A stretch of DNA of 5,842 bases. It comes from Alphaproteobacteria bacterium (GTDB lineage: Bacteria; Pseudomonadota; Alphaproteobacteria; Sphingomonadales; Sphingomonadaceae). Numbering within the stretch: position 1 is the stretch's first letter; each line of letters opens with the position of its first letter. The DNA is taken from NCBI GenBank assembly GCA_028293005.1, contig JAQGLH010000128.1, positions 1 through 5,842 of the forward strand, given 5' to 3'. Shown here in pieces: positions 1-5,842 of the stretch. Under the pieces are notes generated by a model, which was given only the letters and a program-made list of their open reading frames with translations, did no database searches and was not told the DNA's origin. The position numbers and the translations under genes are program-made.

Positions 1-186
1 GTGCCGAGTCCGGTGCCGGTCGCTTATCATACGTTCGGCGGCTGGAAGCGCTCGGGCTTCGGCGACATCAACCAGCACGGCATGGAGGGCGTCCGCTTCT
101 GGACCAAGACCAAGACCGTCACCCAGCGTTGGCCCGACGGTTCGGTCACCGGCGAGAACGCCTTCGTCATCCCCACCATGGGATAA
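1..186 (+). CDS. mmsA: Methylmalonate-semialdehyde dehydrogenase, C-terminal end (partial)
   Basis: This is the last 61 codons of a CoA-acylating aldehyde dehydrogenase, open at the window edge and ending in TAA. The enzyme converts methylmalonate semialdehyde to propionyl-CoA with NAD+ and CoA, the final step of valine breakdown in the cytoplasm. Visible support is the family's C-terminal block [19 protein letters not shown] (residues 4-22 of the fragment), then the HG...[14 protein letters not shown] segment and the ending FVIPTMG, all typical of MmsA. The family is about 500 residues, so only the last eighth is here; the catalytic cysteine and NAD-binding region lie upstream. The GTG at base 1 is an internal valine codon, not a start. 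The gene ends 10 nt before the acyl-CoA dehydrogenase, and the downstream neighbours supply the preceding pathway steps, which favours MmsA over other aldehyde dehydrogenases. Confidence 0.93.
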   Translation: MPSPVPVAYHTFGGWKRSGFGDINQHGMEGVRFWTKTKTVTQRWPDGSVTGENAFVIPTMG

Positions 187-196
187 GGGAGCGCCG

Positions 197-1339
197 ATGA
201 CCCAGTTCGACCTCACCGACGAGCAGCGCCAGATCCAGGAAATGGCGCGTCAGTTCACGGCGGGCGCGATCACGCCGCACGCGGCCGAATGGGACGAGAA
301 TTACATCTTCCCGCGCGACGTGATCCGCGAGGCGGCGGCGCTCGGCTTCGGTGCGATCTATGTTTCGGAGGAGAGCGGGGGAATCGGCCTCGGACGGCTC
401 GAGGCCGCGCTGATCATCGAGGCGATGGCTTACGGCGATCCCTCCACCTCGGCGTTCATTTCGATCCATAATATGTCGGGGTGGATGGTCGATCGGTTCG
501 GCAGCGCCGCGGTCAAGGCCAAGTATCTGCCGTCGATGGTGCCGATGGAGGCGATGGCAAGCTATTGCCTGACCGAGCCGGGTTCCGGCTCCGACGCCGC
601 CGCGCTCAAGACCAGGGCCGTCAAGGACGGTAGCGATTATATCGTCAGCGGCTCGAAGGCGTTCATCTCGGGCGCCGGCGAGAACGAGCTCTACGTGACG
701 ATGGTGCGCACGGGTGACGAGGGGGCGAAAGGCATCTCCTGCCTCGTGATCGAAAAAGACATGCCCGGCGTCAGCTTCGGCGCGCAGGAGCGCAAGCTCG
801 GCTGGCATTCGCAGCCGACCGCGCAGGTCAATTTCGACGAGGTCCGCGTGCCGGCGGAAAATCTGGTCGGCGGCGAGGGGGAGGGGTTCCGCATCGCGAT
901 GATGGGCCTCGATGGTGGCCGGATCAACATCGGCGCCGCCTCGTTGGGCGGTGCGCAGCGCTGCCTCGACGAGGCGATCTCCTACACCAAGGAACGCAAG
1001 CAGTTCGGCCAGGCCGTCGCCGATTTCCAGGCGACCCAATTCACGCTCGCCGACATGGAGACCGAGCTTCAGGCGGCACGCACCTTGCTCTATGCGGCGG
1101 CGGTGAAGGTCACCGAGAACGCCCCCGACAAGACTCGCTTCGCCGCGATGGCCAAGCGCCTCGCCACGGACAGCGGCAGCTCGATCGTCGATCGCGCGCT
1201 GCAGCTTCACGGCGGCTACGGCTATTTGATGGACTATCCCATCGAGCGCTTCTGGCGCGACCTGCGCGTGCATTCGATCCTGGAAGGAACCAACCAGATC
1301 ATGAGAGTCATCATTGCCCGGGACATGCTTCGCCAATGA
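197..1339 (+). CDS. Acyl-CoA dehydrogenase, probable isobutyryl-CoA dehydrogenase
   Basis: This is a 380-aa FAD-dependent acyl-CoA dehydrogenase, normal length for the family. It probably oxidises isobutyryl-CoA to methacrylyl-CoA and passes electrons to electron-transfer flavoprotein. The order is an N-terminal helical domain (about 1-118), a middle beta domain opening with the first family signature YCLTEPGSGSD (123-133), and a C-terminal helical domain. The last contains LDGGRINIGA (238-247), the FAD-contacting KERKQFG (265-271), and the second signature QLHGGYGYLMDYPIERFWRD (336-355). The likely catalytic base is Glu363 in ILEGTNQIMR, the position used by ACAD8-like enzymes. ATG 197 is chosen because AAGGGAG at 185-191 precedes it at good spacing and the protein then begins MTQFDLTDEQ, typical for the family. 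Its stop overlaps the next start as ATGA (1336-1339). Substrate assignment rests on its place among valine genes; a 2-methylbutyryl-CoA or broader short branched-chain specificity is possible. Confidence 0.93.
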   Translation: MTQFDLTDEQRQIQEMARQFTAGAITPHAAEWDENYIFPRDVIREAAALGFGAIYVSEESGGIGLGRLEAALIIEAMAYGDPSTSAFISIHNMSGWMVDRFGSAAVKAKYLPSMVPMEAMASYCLTEPGSGSDAAALKTRAVKDGSDYIVSGSKAFISGAGENELYVTMVRTGDEGAKGISCLVIEKDMPGVSFGAQERKLGWHSQPTAQVNFDEVRVPAENLVGGEGEGFRIAMMGLDGGRINIGAASLGGAQRCLDEAISYTKERKQFGQAVADFQATQFTLADMETELQAARTLLYAAAVKVTENAPDKTRFAAMAKRLATDSGSSIVDRALQLHGGYGYLMDYPIERFWRDLRVHSILEGTNQIMRVIIARDMLRQ

Positions 1340-2406
1340 GCGATTTGATTATCGAGATCGAAGGCATGGTCGGTCGCATCAGGCTCAATCGTCCCGAAGC
1401 TTTGCACGCGCTGACCACCGAAATGTGCACCGCGATGATTGCGGCGCTGTCCGGGTGGAGCGACAATCCGACGGTCAAGGCGGTGATGATCGACCATGCT
1501 GTCGGGCGCGGCTTCTGCGCGGGTGGCGACGTGCGCGTGATCGCCGCCAGCGCGGCCGGCGACGGCGAGGCGGCGCGGGCCTTCTTCCGCGAGGAATATC
1601 GGCTCAACCATCTGCTGTTCACCTACCGCAAGCCGACCGTAGCGTTTATCGACGGCATCGTGATGGGCGGCGGTGTGGGCATCTCCTTGCCGTGCACCTA
1701 TCGCGTCGCGACCGAGAACACGCGCTTTGCGATGCCGGAGACCGCCATCGGCCTGTTTCCGGACGTCGGCGGCGGCTGGTATCTTTCGCGCCTGCCCGGC
1801 CGCGTCGGCCAGTTCCTCGGGCTGACCGGCGCTCGCCTCGACGGCGCCGAATGCCATTATCTCGGCCTCGCCACCCATTATGTGCCGCACGCCGTGCTCG
1901 ATGAGGTGAAGGAGCAGATTGCCGCCCGCCCGGAGCGCGCCGAAGGCATATTGGGCACCGCCAGCGTCACCCCGCCGACCGCTCGGATCGCCGACAATCT
2001 CGTCCAGATCAACAAGAGCTTCGCCTCGGACCGGCTCGAAGACGTCATCGCGGCGCTTGCGGCGGAGGGATCCGAATGGGCCGAGACCGAGCTTGCCACG
2101 ATCCGTTCGAAAAGCCCGCAATCGTGCAAGGTTGCGCTTCGCCTGCTCGCCAACGGCGCGAAGATGCAGGATTTCGCCGACGAGATGCGGCAGGAATATG
2201 CGGTCGTCAGCCATGTCGTGCAGCGGCCCGACTTCGTCGAAGGCGTGCGCGCGGTAGTGATCGACAAGGATCAGGCACCGGCATGGAATCCGGCTACGCC
2301 CGAGGGCGTCACAGATCATATGATCGACACGATCTTCGCGCCCTTGCAGGCGGACGAGCAGTGGACGCCACTCTCAAATGACGGCCAATCGAAAAAGGGG
2401 CCCTAG
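1336..2406 (+). CDS. 3-hydroxyisobutyryl-CoA hydrolase (HIBCH type, crotonase fold)
   Basis: This 356-aa crotonase-fold protein belongs to the 3-hydroxyisobutyryl-CoA hydrolase branch. It releases free 3-hydroxyisobutyrate from its CoA ester, the valine step that frees the intermediate for MmsB and keeps reactive methacrylyl-CoA low. Oxyanion-hole segments are visible at [10 protein letters not shown] (57-66) and GIVMGGGVG (107-115). The hydrolase-specific block [19 protein letters not shown] (132-150) carries Glu135 and Asp143, matching the acidic pair implicated in catalysis in this family. The C-terminal signature [19 protein letters not shown] (299-317) separates it from ordinary hydratases, as does its length, about 100 residues greater than theirs. 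The start overlaps the dehydrogenase stop as ATGA, implying coupled translation. The final 15 or so residues ([10 protein letters not shown] end) are polar and look unconserved. The TAG stop is followed one codon later by an in-frame TGA that lies inside the next gene's start. Confidence 0.93.
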   Translation: MSDLIIEIEGMVGRIRLNRPEALHALTTEMCTAMIAALSGWSDNPTVKAVMIDHAVGRGFCAGGDVRVIAASAAGDGEAARAFFREEYRLNHLLFTYRKPTVAFIDGIVMGGGVGISLPCTYRVATENTRFAMPETAIGLFPDVGGGWYLSRLPGRVGQFLGLTGARLDGAECHYLGLATHYVPHAVLDEVKEQIAARPERAEGILGTASVTPPTARIADNLVQINKSFASDRLEDVIAALAAEGSEWAETELATIRSKSPQSCKVALRLLANGAKMQDFADEMRQEYAVVSHVVQRPDFVEGVRAVVIDKDQAPAWNPATPEGVTDHMIDTIFAPLQADEQWTPLSNDGQSKKGP

Positions 2407-2408
2407 CG

Positions 2409-3128
2409 ATGAGTTATGAAACAATCCTGGTCGAGCAGCGCGGGGCGGTGACGTTGATCACGCTCAACCGGCCGCAGGCGTTGAACGCGCTCAACGGCAT
2501 CGTCCTTGCCGAGATGATCGACGCCTTCGCCGCGTTCGACGCCGACGACAGCCAGCATTGCGCGGTCGTGACCGGTAGCGAAAAAGCGTTCGCCGCGGGC
2601 GCGGACATCAAGGAGATGACCGACAAGAGCTTCGCTGAAATGTATCGCTCGAACTATTTCCAGGCCTGGGAGAAGGTGACGGCCACGCGCAAGCCGTGGA
2701 TCGCGGCGGTGGCCGGCTATGCGCTCGGTGGCGGCTGCGAGTTCGCGATGATGGCGGACTTCATCATCGCCGGCGACAACGCGCAGTTCGGCCAGCCCGA
2801 GATCAAGCTCGGCGTCGCTCCGGGCATGGGCGGCTCGCAGCGGCTGACGCGCGCGATCGGCAAGCCCAAGGCAATGGAAATGTGCCTGACCGGGCGGATG
2901 ATGGGGGCCGAGGAAGCCGAGCGTTCGGGACTGGTGGCGCGGGTCGTGCCCGTGGCGAACCTGCTCGAGGAAGCGCTCAAGGCTGCCGAGGTGATCGCCG
3001 GCATGAGCCCACTGGCGGCAATGGCGAACAAGGAGATGGTCAACGCTGCCGAAGAGACCAGCCTCGCGCAGGGTCTCGCGTTCGAGAGGCGGCTGTTCCA
3101 CTCGTTGTTCGGCAGCGAGGATCAGTAG
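2409..3128 (+). CDS. Enoyl-CoA hydratase, apparently truncated by an in-frame TAG
   Basis: This crotonase-family enoyl-CoA hydratase would hydrate methacrylyl-CoA to 3-hydroxyisobutyryl-CoA in the valine route, and probably other short enoyl-CoAs. Oxyanion-hole segments are [10 protein letters not shown] (61-70) and YALGGGCE (104-111). The two catalytic glutamates of ECHS1-type hydratases are present as Glu111 ([11 protein letters not shown]) and Glu131 ([15 protein letters not shown]). The start is ATG 2409, 2 nt after the hydrolase stop, with AGGGG at 2396-2400. As read it has 239 residues, ending [15 protein letters not shown] at a TAG (3126-3128). Family members continue EDQKEGMAAF..KR, and that continuation follows in the same frame up to TGA at 3180-3182, giving 257 residues, the usual length. 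The truncation therefore removes about 18 residues of the C-terminal helical region; the catalytic core is intact. Whether the short product folds, trimerises or works is unknown. A base-call error is an alternative. Confidence 0.93.
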   Translation: MSYETILVEQRGAVTLITLNRPQALNALNGIVLAEMIDAFAAFDADDSQHCAVVTGSEKAFAAGADIKEMTDKSFAEMYRSNYFQAWEKVTATRKPWIAAVAGYALGGGCEFAMMADFIIAGDNAQFGQPEIKLGVAPGMGGSQRLTRAIGKPKAMEMCLTGRMMGAEEAERSGLVARVVPVANLLEEALKAAEVIAGMSPLAAMANKEMVNAAEETSLAQGLAFERRLFHSLFGSEDQ

Positions 3129-3182
3129 GAAGGCATGGCGGCGTTCGTCGCCAAAAGGAAGGCGGAGTGGAAAGGGCGCTGA
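3129..3182 (+). other. In-frame C-terminal remainder of the enoyl-CoA hydratase gene
   Basis: Directly after the TAG at 3126-3128, the same frame reads EGMAAFVAKRKAEWKGR and stops at TGA 3180-3182. This is the expected end of ECHS1-type hydratases, in which EDQ is normally followed by KEGMAAF and a basic KR-rich tail. A lysine codon AAG in place of TAG would join the halves into a 257-aa protein by a single A-to-T change. The stretch has no start codon of its own with a plausible ribosome binding site, so I read it as part of the hydratase gene and not as a separate gene or spacer. Confidence 0.85.
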
Positions 3183-3227
3183 TCGGTCTGGGGCTGGGCG
3201 TCTTGCACGAAGCTTGCGAACGAAAAT

Positions 3228-3234
3228 GAGAGGA
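3228..3234 (+). promoter_or_regulatory. Ribosome binding site of mmsB
   Basis: GAGAGGA lies 5 nt upstream of ATG 3240, a strong Shine-Dalgarno match that fixes the mmsB start. It matters because mmsB, unlike the three genes before it, is not closely coupled to its upstream neighbour. The true spacer, counted from the hydratase's original TGA at 3182, is 57 nt (3183-3239). I saw no convincing promoter or terminator in that spacer. Confidence 0.7.
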
Positions 3235-3239
3235 TCGAA

Positions 3240-4127
3240 ATGGCACGGGTAGCATTCATCGGGCTCGGCAACATGGGCGGAGGAATGGCGGCGAACCTCG
3301 CCAAGGCCGGCCATGAGGTGCGGGCGTTCGACCTCTCCGCCGACGCGCTGGCGCGCGCGCAGGAAAAGGGCAGCCTTGCCGCTGCGTCAGCCGCCGAGGC
3401 GGTCGTCGACGCCGAAGCGGTAATCACGATGCTTCCCGCCGGCAAGCACGTCCGCGACGTCTATGAGTCGAGCGTATTCGGCAAGGCGCCGGTCAGCGCG
3501 ATCCTGATCGATTGCTCTACGATCGACGTCGTCACCGCGCGCGAGGAGAGCGAGAAGGCGCTCGCGAAGGGCTATGAGATGGTCGACGCCCCGGTCTCGG
3601 GCGGCATCGCCGCGGCCGATGCGGGGACGCTGACCTTCATGGTCGGCGGCAGCGAAGCGGGTTTCGCCAAAGCGCGGCCCTATCTCGAACTGATGGGCAA
3701 GGCGGTGATCCATGCCGGCGGCCCCGGCGCCGGCCAAGCCGCGAAGATCTGCAACAACATGCTGCTCGGCGCCTCGATGATCGCGACCTGCGAGACGTTC
3801 GTGCTCGCCGAAAAGCTCGGCCTCGACCTGCAGACCTTCTTCAACATCTCGAGCCAGGCCTCGGGTCAGAATTGGTCGATGACCAGTTACTGTCCGGTCC
3901 CCGGCGTCGGCCCCGAGACTCCGGCCGACCGCAATTACGAGGGCGGCTTCGCGACCGCGCTGATGCTCAAGGATCTGCGGCTGGCGATGGAAGCCGCGGA
4001 GAGCGTCGACGCCTACACGCCGATGGGCAGCCACGCCGAAGAACTCTACGCGCGCTTCTTCGAGCTCGGCGGCGACGGCAAGGATTTCTCGGCGATCATC
4101 AAGATGATTGCCGAGCGGGCCGATTGA
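3240..4127 (+). CDS. mmsB: 3-hydroxyisobutyrate dehydrogenase
   Basis: This 295-aa protein is a complete beta-hydroxyacid dehydrogenase that oxidises 3-hydroxyisobutyrate to methylmalonate semialdehyde with a nicotinamide cofactor. An N-terminal Rossmann domain opens with VAFIGLGNMGGGMAANL (4-20), containing the dinucleotide-binding GLGNMG. Asp31 at the end of the second strand (RAFDLS) favours NAD+ over NADP+. The substrate-binding segment is VDAPVSGGIAAADAGTLTFM (115-134). The catalytic lysine is Lys169 in GAGQAAKICNNMLLGA. The C-terminal helical domain carries the conserved LMLKDLRLAM (241-250). Its length matches the family. Related tartronate-semialdehyde reductases share the fold, but the valine context and the sequence of the substrate segment favour MmsB. 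It is the last gene of the plus-strand unit, and its product feeds MmsA at the operon's other end. Confidence 0.95.
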   Translation: MARVAFIGLGNMGGGMAANLAKAGHEVRAFDLSADALARAQEKGSLAAASAAEAVVDAEAVITMLPAGKHVRDVYESSVFGKAPVSAILIDCSTIDVVTAREESEKALAKGYEMVDAPVSGGIAAADAGTLTFMVGGSEAGFAKARPYLELMGKAVIHAGGPGAGQAAKICNNMLLGASMIATCETFVLAEKLGLDLQTFFNISSQASGQNWSMTSYCPVPGVGPETPADRNYEGGFATALMLKDLRLAMEAAESVDAYTPMGSHAEELYARFFELGGDGKDFSAIIKMIAERAD

Positions 4128-4295
4128 GGCTTCTCGACCAGGTAAGTAGGAGTCGATAGCTGGGTTTCTCGTCCCAAGGGGCACGGACTGAAGCTTCTGC
4201 TTGCCGAACTCGCAAGGACCGGCGTGACCATCAAGCCGTCCAGCTTTGACGCGATCGCAGTTGCCAACGACGTCGATTTCGGTCGTCCAGAGAGT

Positions 4296-4324
4296 ATTCC
4301 GGCCGTCGACGTCGATGCCGGAAT
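4296..4324. repeat. 8-bp inverted repeat in the convergent intergenic gap, possible terminator
   Basis: ATTCCGGC (4296-4303) and GCCGGAAT (4317-4324) are perfect inverted copies around a 13-nt centre, in which TCG (4306-4308) and CGA (4313-4315) can extend the pairing. It lies 18 nt beyond the stop codon of the minus-strand glutathione transferase gene and about 170 nt beyond the mmsB stop. A hairpin here could stop or protect transcripts from either convergent unit. Neither strand shows a T run after the stem, so it is not a classical Rho-independent terminator. The rest of the 4128-4341 gap shows nothing I can assign. Confidence 0.35.
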
Positions 4325-4341
4325 GGAAGGAGCGACGTGCG

Positions 4342-4992
4342 TCAGTTCGGCCTTGCTTTTGCGCGCTTCCGGTCGGCCGCTTCGAACTGGGCGATCTGGT
4401 CGGCTCGAGCCTTCTTGAACGAGGCACGATCGGTGGCGCGCTTGAGATAGGCCTCGGTCGCCGGCCGGTCACCGAATGAGCGGACCTCGGGCACGCGCAG
4501 CACATCCGCCATCAGCAGGTCGGCGACGGTGAAGCGATCGGCGGCGAGCCATTGCTGCTCGCTGAATATTCTCTCCAGCTGCTCGAGGCGCGTGCTCATC
4601 CATCCGGTCAGATGGTCGTTCTCGGCGCCGGACACCTTCAGAAACCACCACGGTACGGTGACCATCTCGATCGAGTTGAGCGCGGCGATTGTCCATTGCA
4701 CCGTTGCCGCTTCTCCAAGCGCATCGCGCGGCATCAGCGTGTCGCTCCTGCGCGCCAGATGCAGCAGCCCGGCGCCGCTTTCGAACATCTCCAGATCGCC
4801 GTCCTTCAGGAACGGGACCTGGCCGAACGGCTGGTGCGCCAGATGATTGGTCTCGCGGTCATCGAAGGGGATCGTACCGATCGAGTAGGCGAGCCCTGCT
4901 TCCTCGCACGCCCACCTCAGCCTCAGATCGCGGACGAAACCGCGAGGGCCTTGAGGAACCCAGTCGTAGGTCCAGATGGTCAGCCGGCTCAC
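4342..4992 (-). CDS. Glutathione S-transferase family protein
   Basis: This is a 216-aa cytosolic-type glutathione transferase; its substrate and exact class are unknown. The N-terminal thioredoxin-like domain (about 1-80) begins SRLTIWTYDWVPQGPRGF and has the cis-proline loop GQVPFL (57-62, Pro60) followed by FESGAGLL, where Glu71-Ser72 match the usual contacts to the glutathione gamma-glutamyl group. The all-helical C-terminal domain contains the N-capping motif FTVADLLMADVLR (154-166, Asp158). The C-terminus is lysine/arginine-rich. No catalytic Ser, Cys or Tyr can be assigned confidently from the first strand. The start is uncertain. GTG 4992 gives the typical N-terminus MSRLTIW but has only GAGG 2 nt away. 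TTG 5004 adds four residues, overlaps the thiolase stop as TTGA and has GGAG at 5 nt. A longer ATG at 5049 would overlap the thiolase coding end and adds unlikely basic sequence. Confidence 0.88.
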   Translation of the reverse strand: MSRLTIWTYDWVPQGPRGFVRDLRLRWACEEAGLAYSIGTIPFDDRETNHLAHQPFGQVPFLKDGDLEMFESGAGLLHLARRSDTLMPRDALGEAATVQWTIAALNSIEMVTVPWWFLKVSGAENDHLTGWMSTRLEQLERIFSEQQWLAADRFTVADLLMADVLRVPEVRSFGDRPATEAYLKRATDRASFKKARADQIAQFEAADRKRAKARPN

Positions 4993-5000
4993 CGCCTCGA

Positions 5001-5842
5001 TCAAACCCGCTCCACGACCATCGCAATGCCTTGGCCGCCGCCGATGCACATCGTGATCAGGCCGTAGCGGCCGCCGGTCCGCTCGAGCTCGTAGAGCGTC
5101 TTGACCGTCAGGATCGCGCCGGTCGCGCCGATCGGGTGACCGAGCGAGATGCCGGAGCCGTTGCGGTTCACTTTTTCGGGATCGAAGCCGAGGCTCTGGG
5201 CGACCGCGCAGGCCTGTGCGGCGAACGCCTCGTTCGATTCTATCACGTCGATTTCGTCGAGGCTCACGCCGGCGCGCGCGAGCGCGGCCGGAACGGCCTT
5301 GATCGGGCCGAGCCCCATCACGCGCGGCTCGACTCCGGCATGGCCCCAGCCGAGGATCCTCGCCATCGGCGCCAGGCCCTGCTCTTCGACCACGCGCGCG
5401 GACGCCAAGACGACGGCGGCCGCGCCGTCGTTGATGCCCGAGGCGTTGCCGGCGGTGACGCTGCCGTCCTTCTTGAACGCCGGGCGAAGCGCGGCCATCC
5501 CCTCGATCGTCGCATCGCTGCGGACGTGCTCGTCGGCATCGAACATCCGGCTGCCTTTGCGCTCCTTGATCTCGATCGGCAGGATCTGGTCTGTGAAGCG
5601 GCCCTCGGCCTGCGCGTGCGCCGCGCGGGCGTGGCTCTCGACGGCGAGCGCATCCTGGGTTTCGCGGCTGATCTGATGCTCGGTCGCGATATTTTCCGCG
5701 GTGATGCCCATGTGAATGTTCTCGAACGGGTCGTGGAGCGCGTCGATCATCGCGTCGACCATCTCGACCGAACCCATTTTCGCACCGAAACGGACGGCGG
5801 AGACGACGTGCGGCGAACGGCTCATCACTTCCGCGCCGCCGC
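5001..5842 (-). CDS. Thiolase (acetyl-CoA C-acyltransferase), C-terminal part
   Basis: This is the last 279 codons of a thiolase of the acetyl-CoA acetyltransferase type (family length about 390 aa), open at the right edge. It would cleave or form 3-ketoacyl-CoA using CoA and acetyl-CoA. The frame runs to the window end and reads GGAEVMSRSPH at its visible start, the conserved thiolase block. The GTG at 5828 and the ATG beside it are thus internal, not starts. The nucleophilic cysteine of the N-terminal half is outside. The other active-site elements are present: NEAFAAQ (Asn codon 5232-5234), GHPIGATG (His codon 5136-5138) and CIGGGQG (Cys codon 5046-5048). MGITAEN is also present, as in acetoacetyl-CoA thiolases. 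The TGA at 5001-5003 is followed after about 8 nt by the glutathione transferase, suggesting a two-gene unit. Substrate chain length cannot be told here; a role beside the valine genes, such as isoleucine or fatty-acid breakdown, is inference. Confidence 0.93.
   Translation of the reverse strand, partial: GGAEVMSRSPHVVSAVRFGAKMGSVEMVDAMIDALHDPFENIHMGITAENIATEHQISRETQDALAVESHARAAHAQAEGRFTDQILPIEIKERKGSRMFDADEHVRSDATIEGMAALRPAFKKDGSVTAGNASGINDGAAAVVLASARVVEEQGLAPMARILGWGHAGVEPRVMGLGPIKAVPAALARAGVSLDEIDVIESNEAFAAQACAVAQSLGFDPEKVNRNGSGISLGHPIGATGAILTVKTLYELERTGGRYGLITMCIGGGQGIAMVVERV
5010..5013 (-). promoter_or_regulatory. Possible ribosome binding site for the glutathione transferase
   Basis: On the minus strand GGAG (5013-5010) sits inside the last thiolase codons, 5 nt before TTG 5004. 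If used, it would start the transferase at TTG 5004 and couple it to thiolase termination through a TTGA overlap. For the GTG 4992 start it is too distant (17 nt). The site therefore bears directly on the start choice but does not settle it. Confidence 0.35.

Noticed and set aside
167..1336. A 389-codon open frame on the minus strand covering the whole acyl-CoA dehydrogenase gene
   Set aside because: It is antisense to a gene with clear family signatures, and its translation is an Arg/His/Ala/Asp-rich sequence with no recognisable domain. Long antisense frames are expected in G+C-rich DNA with G/C third positions.
3203..3231. A TTGCAC hexamer in the spacer before mmsB as a promoter -35 box
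   Set aside because: At 17 nt spacing the sequence is ATGAGA, a poor -10 match. The spacer also follows directly from the hydratase gene in the same operon.
4200..4216. A 5-bp hairpin CTTGC...GCAAG as an mmsB terminator
   Set aside because: The stem is short with a 7-nt loop and no T run follows, so it is no better than chance in this composition.
4146..4418. A plus-strand open frame through the convergent gap (GTG at 4224) that might be a small gene or gene remnant
   Set aside because: It has no good ribosome binding site, its third positions are less G/C-rich than in the flanking genes, it runs into the antisense of the transferase, and I recognise no family in it.
1234..4505. Other long minus-strand open frames (1234-2319, 2403-3314, 3387-4505)
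   Set aside because: They run across real genes and their junctions, have the same low-complexity basic composition, and show no domain. I treat them as by-products of codon bias.
5823..5828. GTG 5828 or ATG 5825 on the minus strand as the thiolase start
   Set aside because: The frame stays open to the window edge and reads the conserved thiolase block GGAEVMS through these codons, so they are internal.

Overview
The window is G+C-rich, densely packed chromosomal DNA. The protein sequences and gene order look like those of an alphaproteobacterium, most likely a sphingomonad (Sphingomonas/Sphingopyxis type). That assignment is an inference from recalled family sequences, not from a search.

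Plus strand, 1-4127: five consecutive genes form a valine catabolic operon. They are the 3' end of methylmalonate-semialdehyde dehydrogenase (mmsA, 1-186), an isobutyryl-CoA-type acyl-CoA dehydrogenase (197-1339), 3-hydroxyisobutyryl-CoA hydrolase (1336-2406), enoyl-CoA hydratase (2409-3128) and 3-hydroxyisobutyrate dehydrogenase (mmsB, 3240-4127). Together they cover every step from isobutyryl-CoA to propionyl-CoA: dehydrogenation to methacrylyl-CoA, hydration, thioester hydrolysis, oxidation of free 3-hydroxyisobutyrate to methylmalonate semialdehyde, and its oxidative decarboxylation. The first four genes are separated by 10 nt, a 4-nt ATGA overlap and 2 nt, which suggests one transcript with coupled translation. 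The wider gap before mmsB is mostly the missing tail of the hydratase gene.

Minus strand, 5842-4342: a second, convergent unit holds a thiolase (acetyl-CoA C-acyltransferase, 5' end beyond the window) followed after about 8 nt by a glutathione S-transferase family gene. The 214-nt gap between the two units (4128-4341) has no convincing gene. It contains one perfect 8-bp inverted repeat.

The most notable observation is an in-frame TAG at 3126-3128 in the enoyl-CoA hydratase gene, where the family normally has a lysine codon. The same frame continues past it with the usual C-terminal sequence for 17 codons to a TGA at 3180-3182. The reading of 239 aa is therefore a truncation of a 257-aa enzyme, by real mutation or sequencing error. 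Otherwise this is ordinary core metabolism. I saw no mobile element, CRISPR array, RNA gene, regulator gene or novel system.
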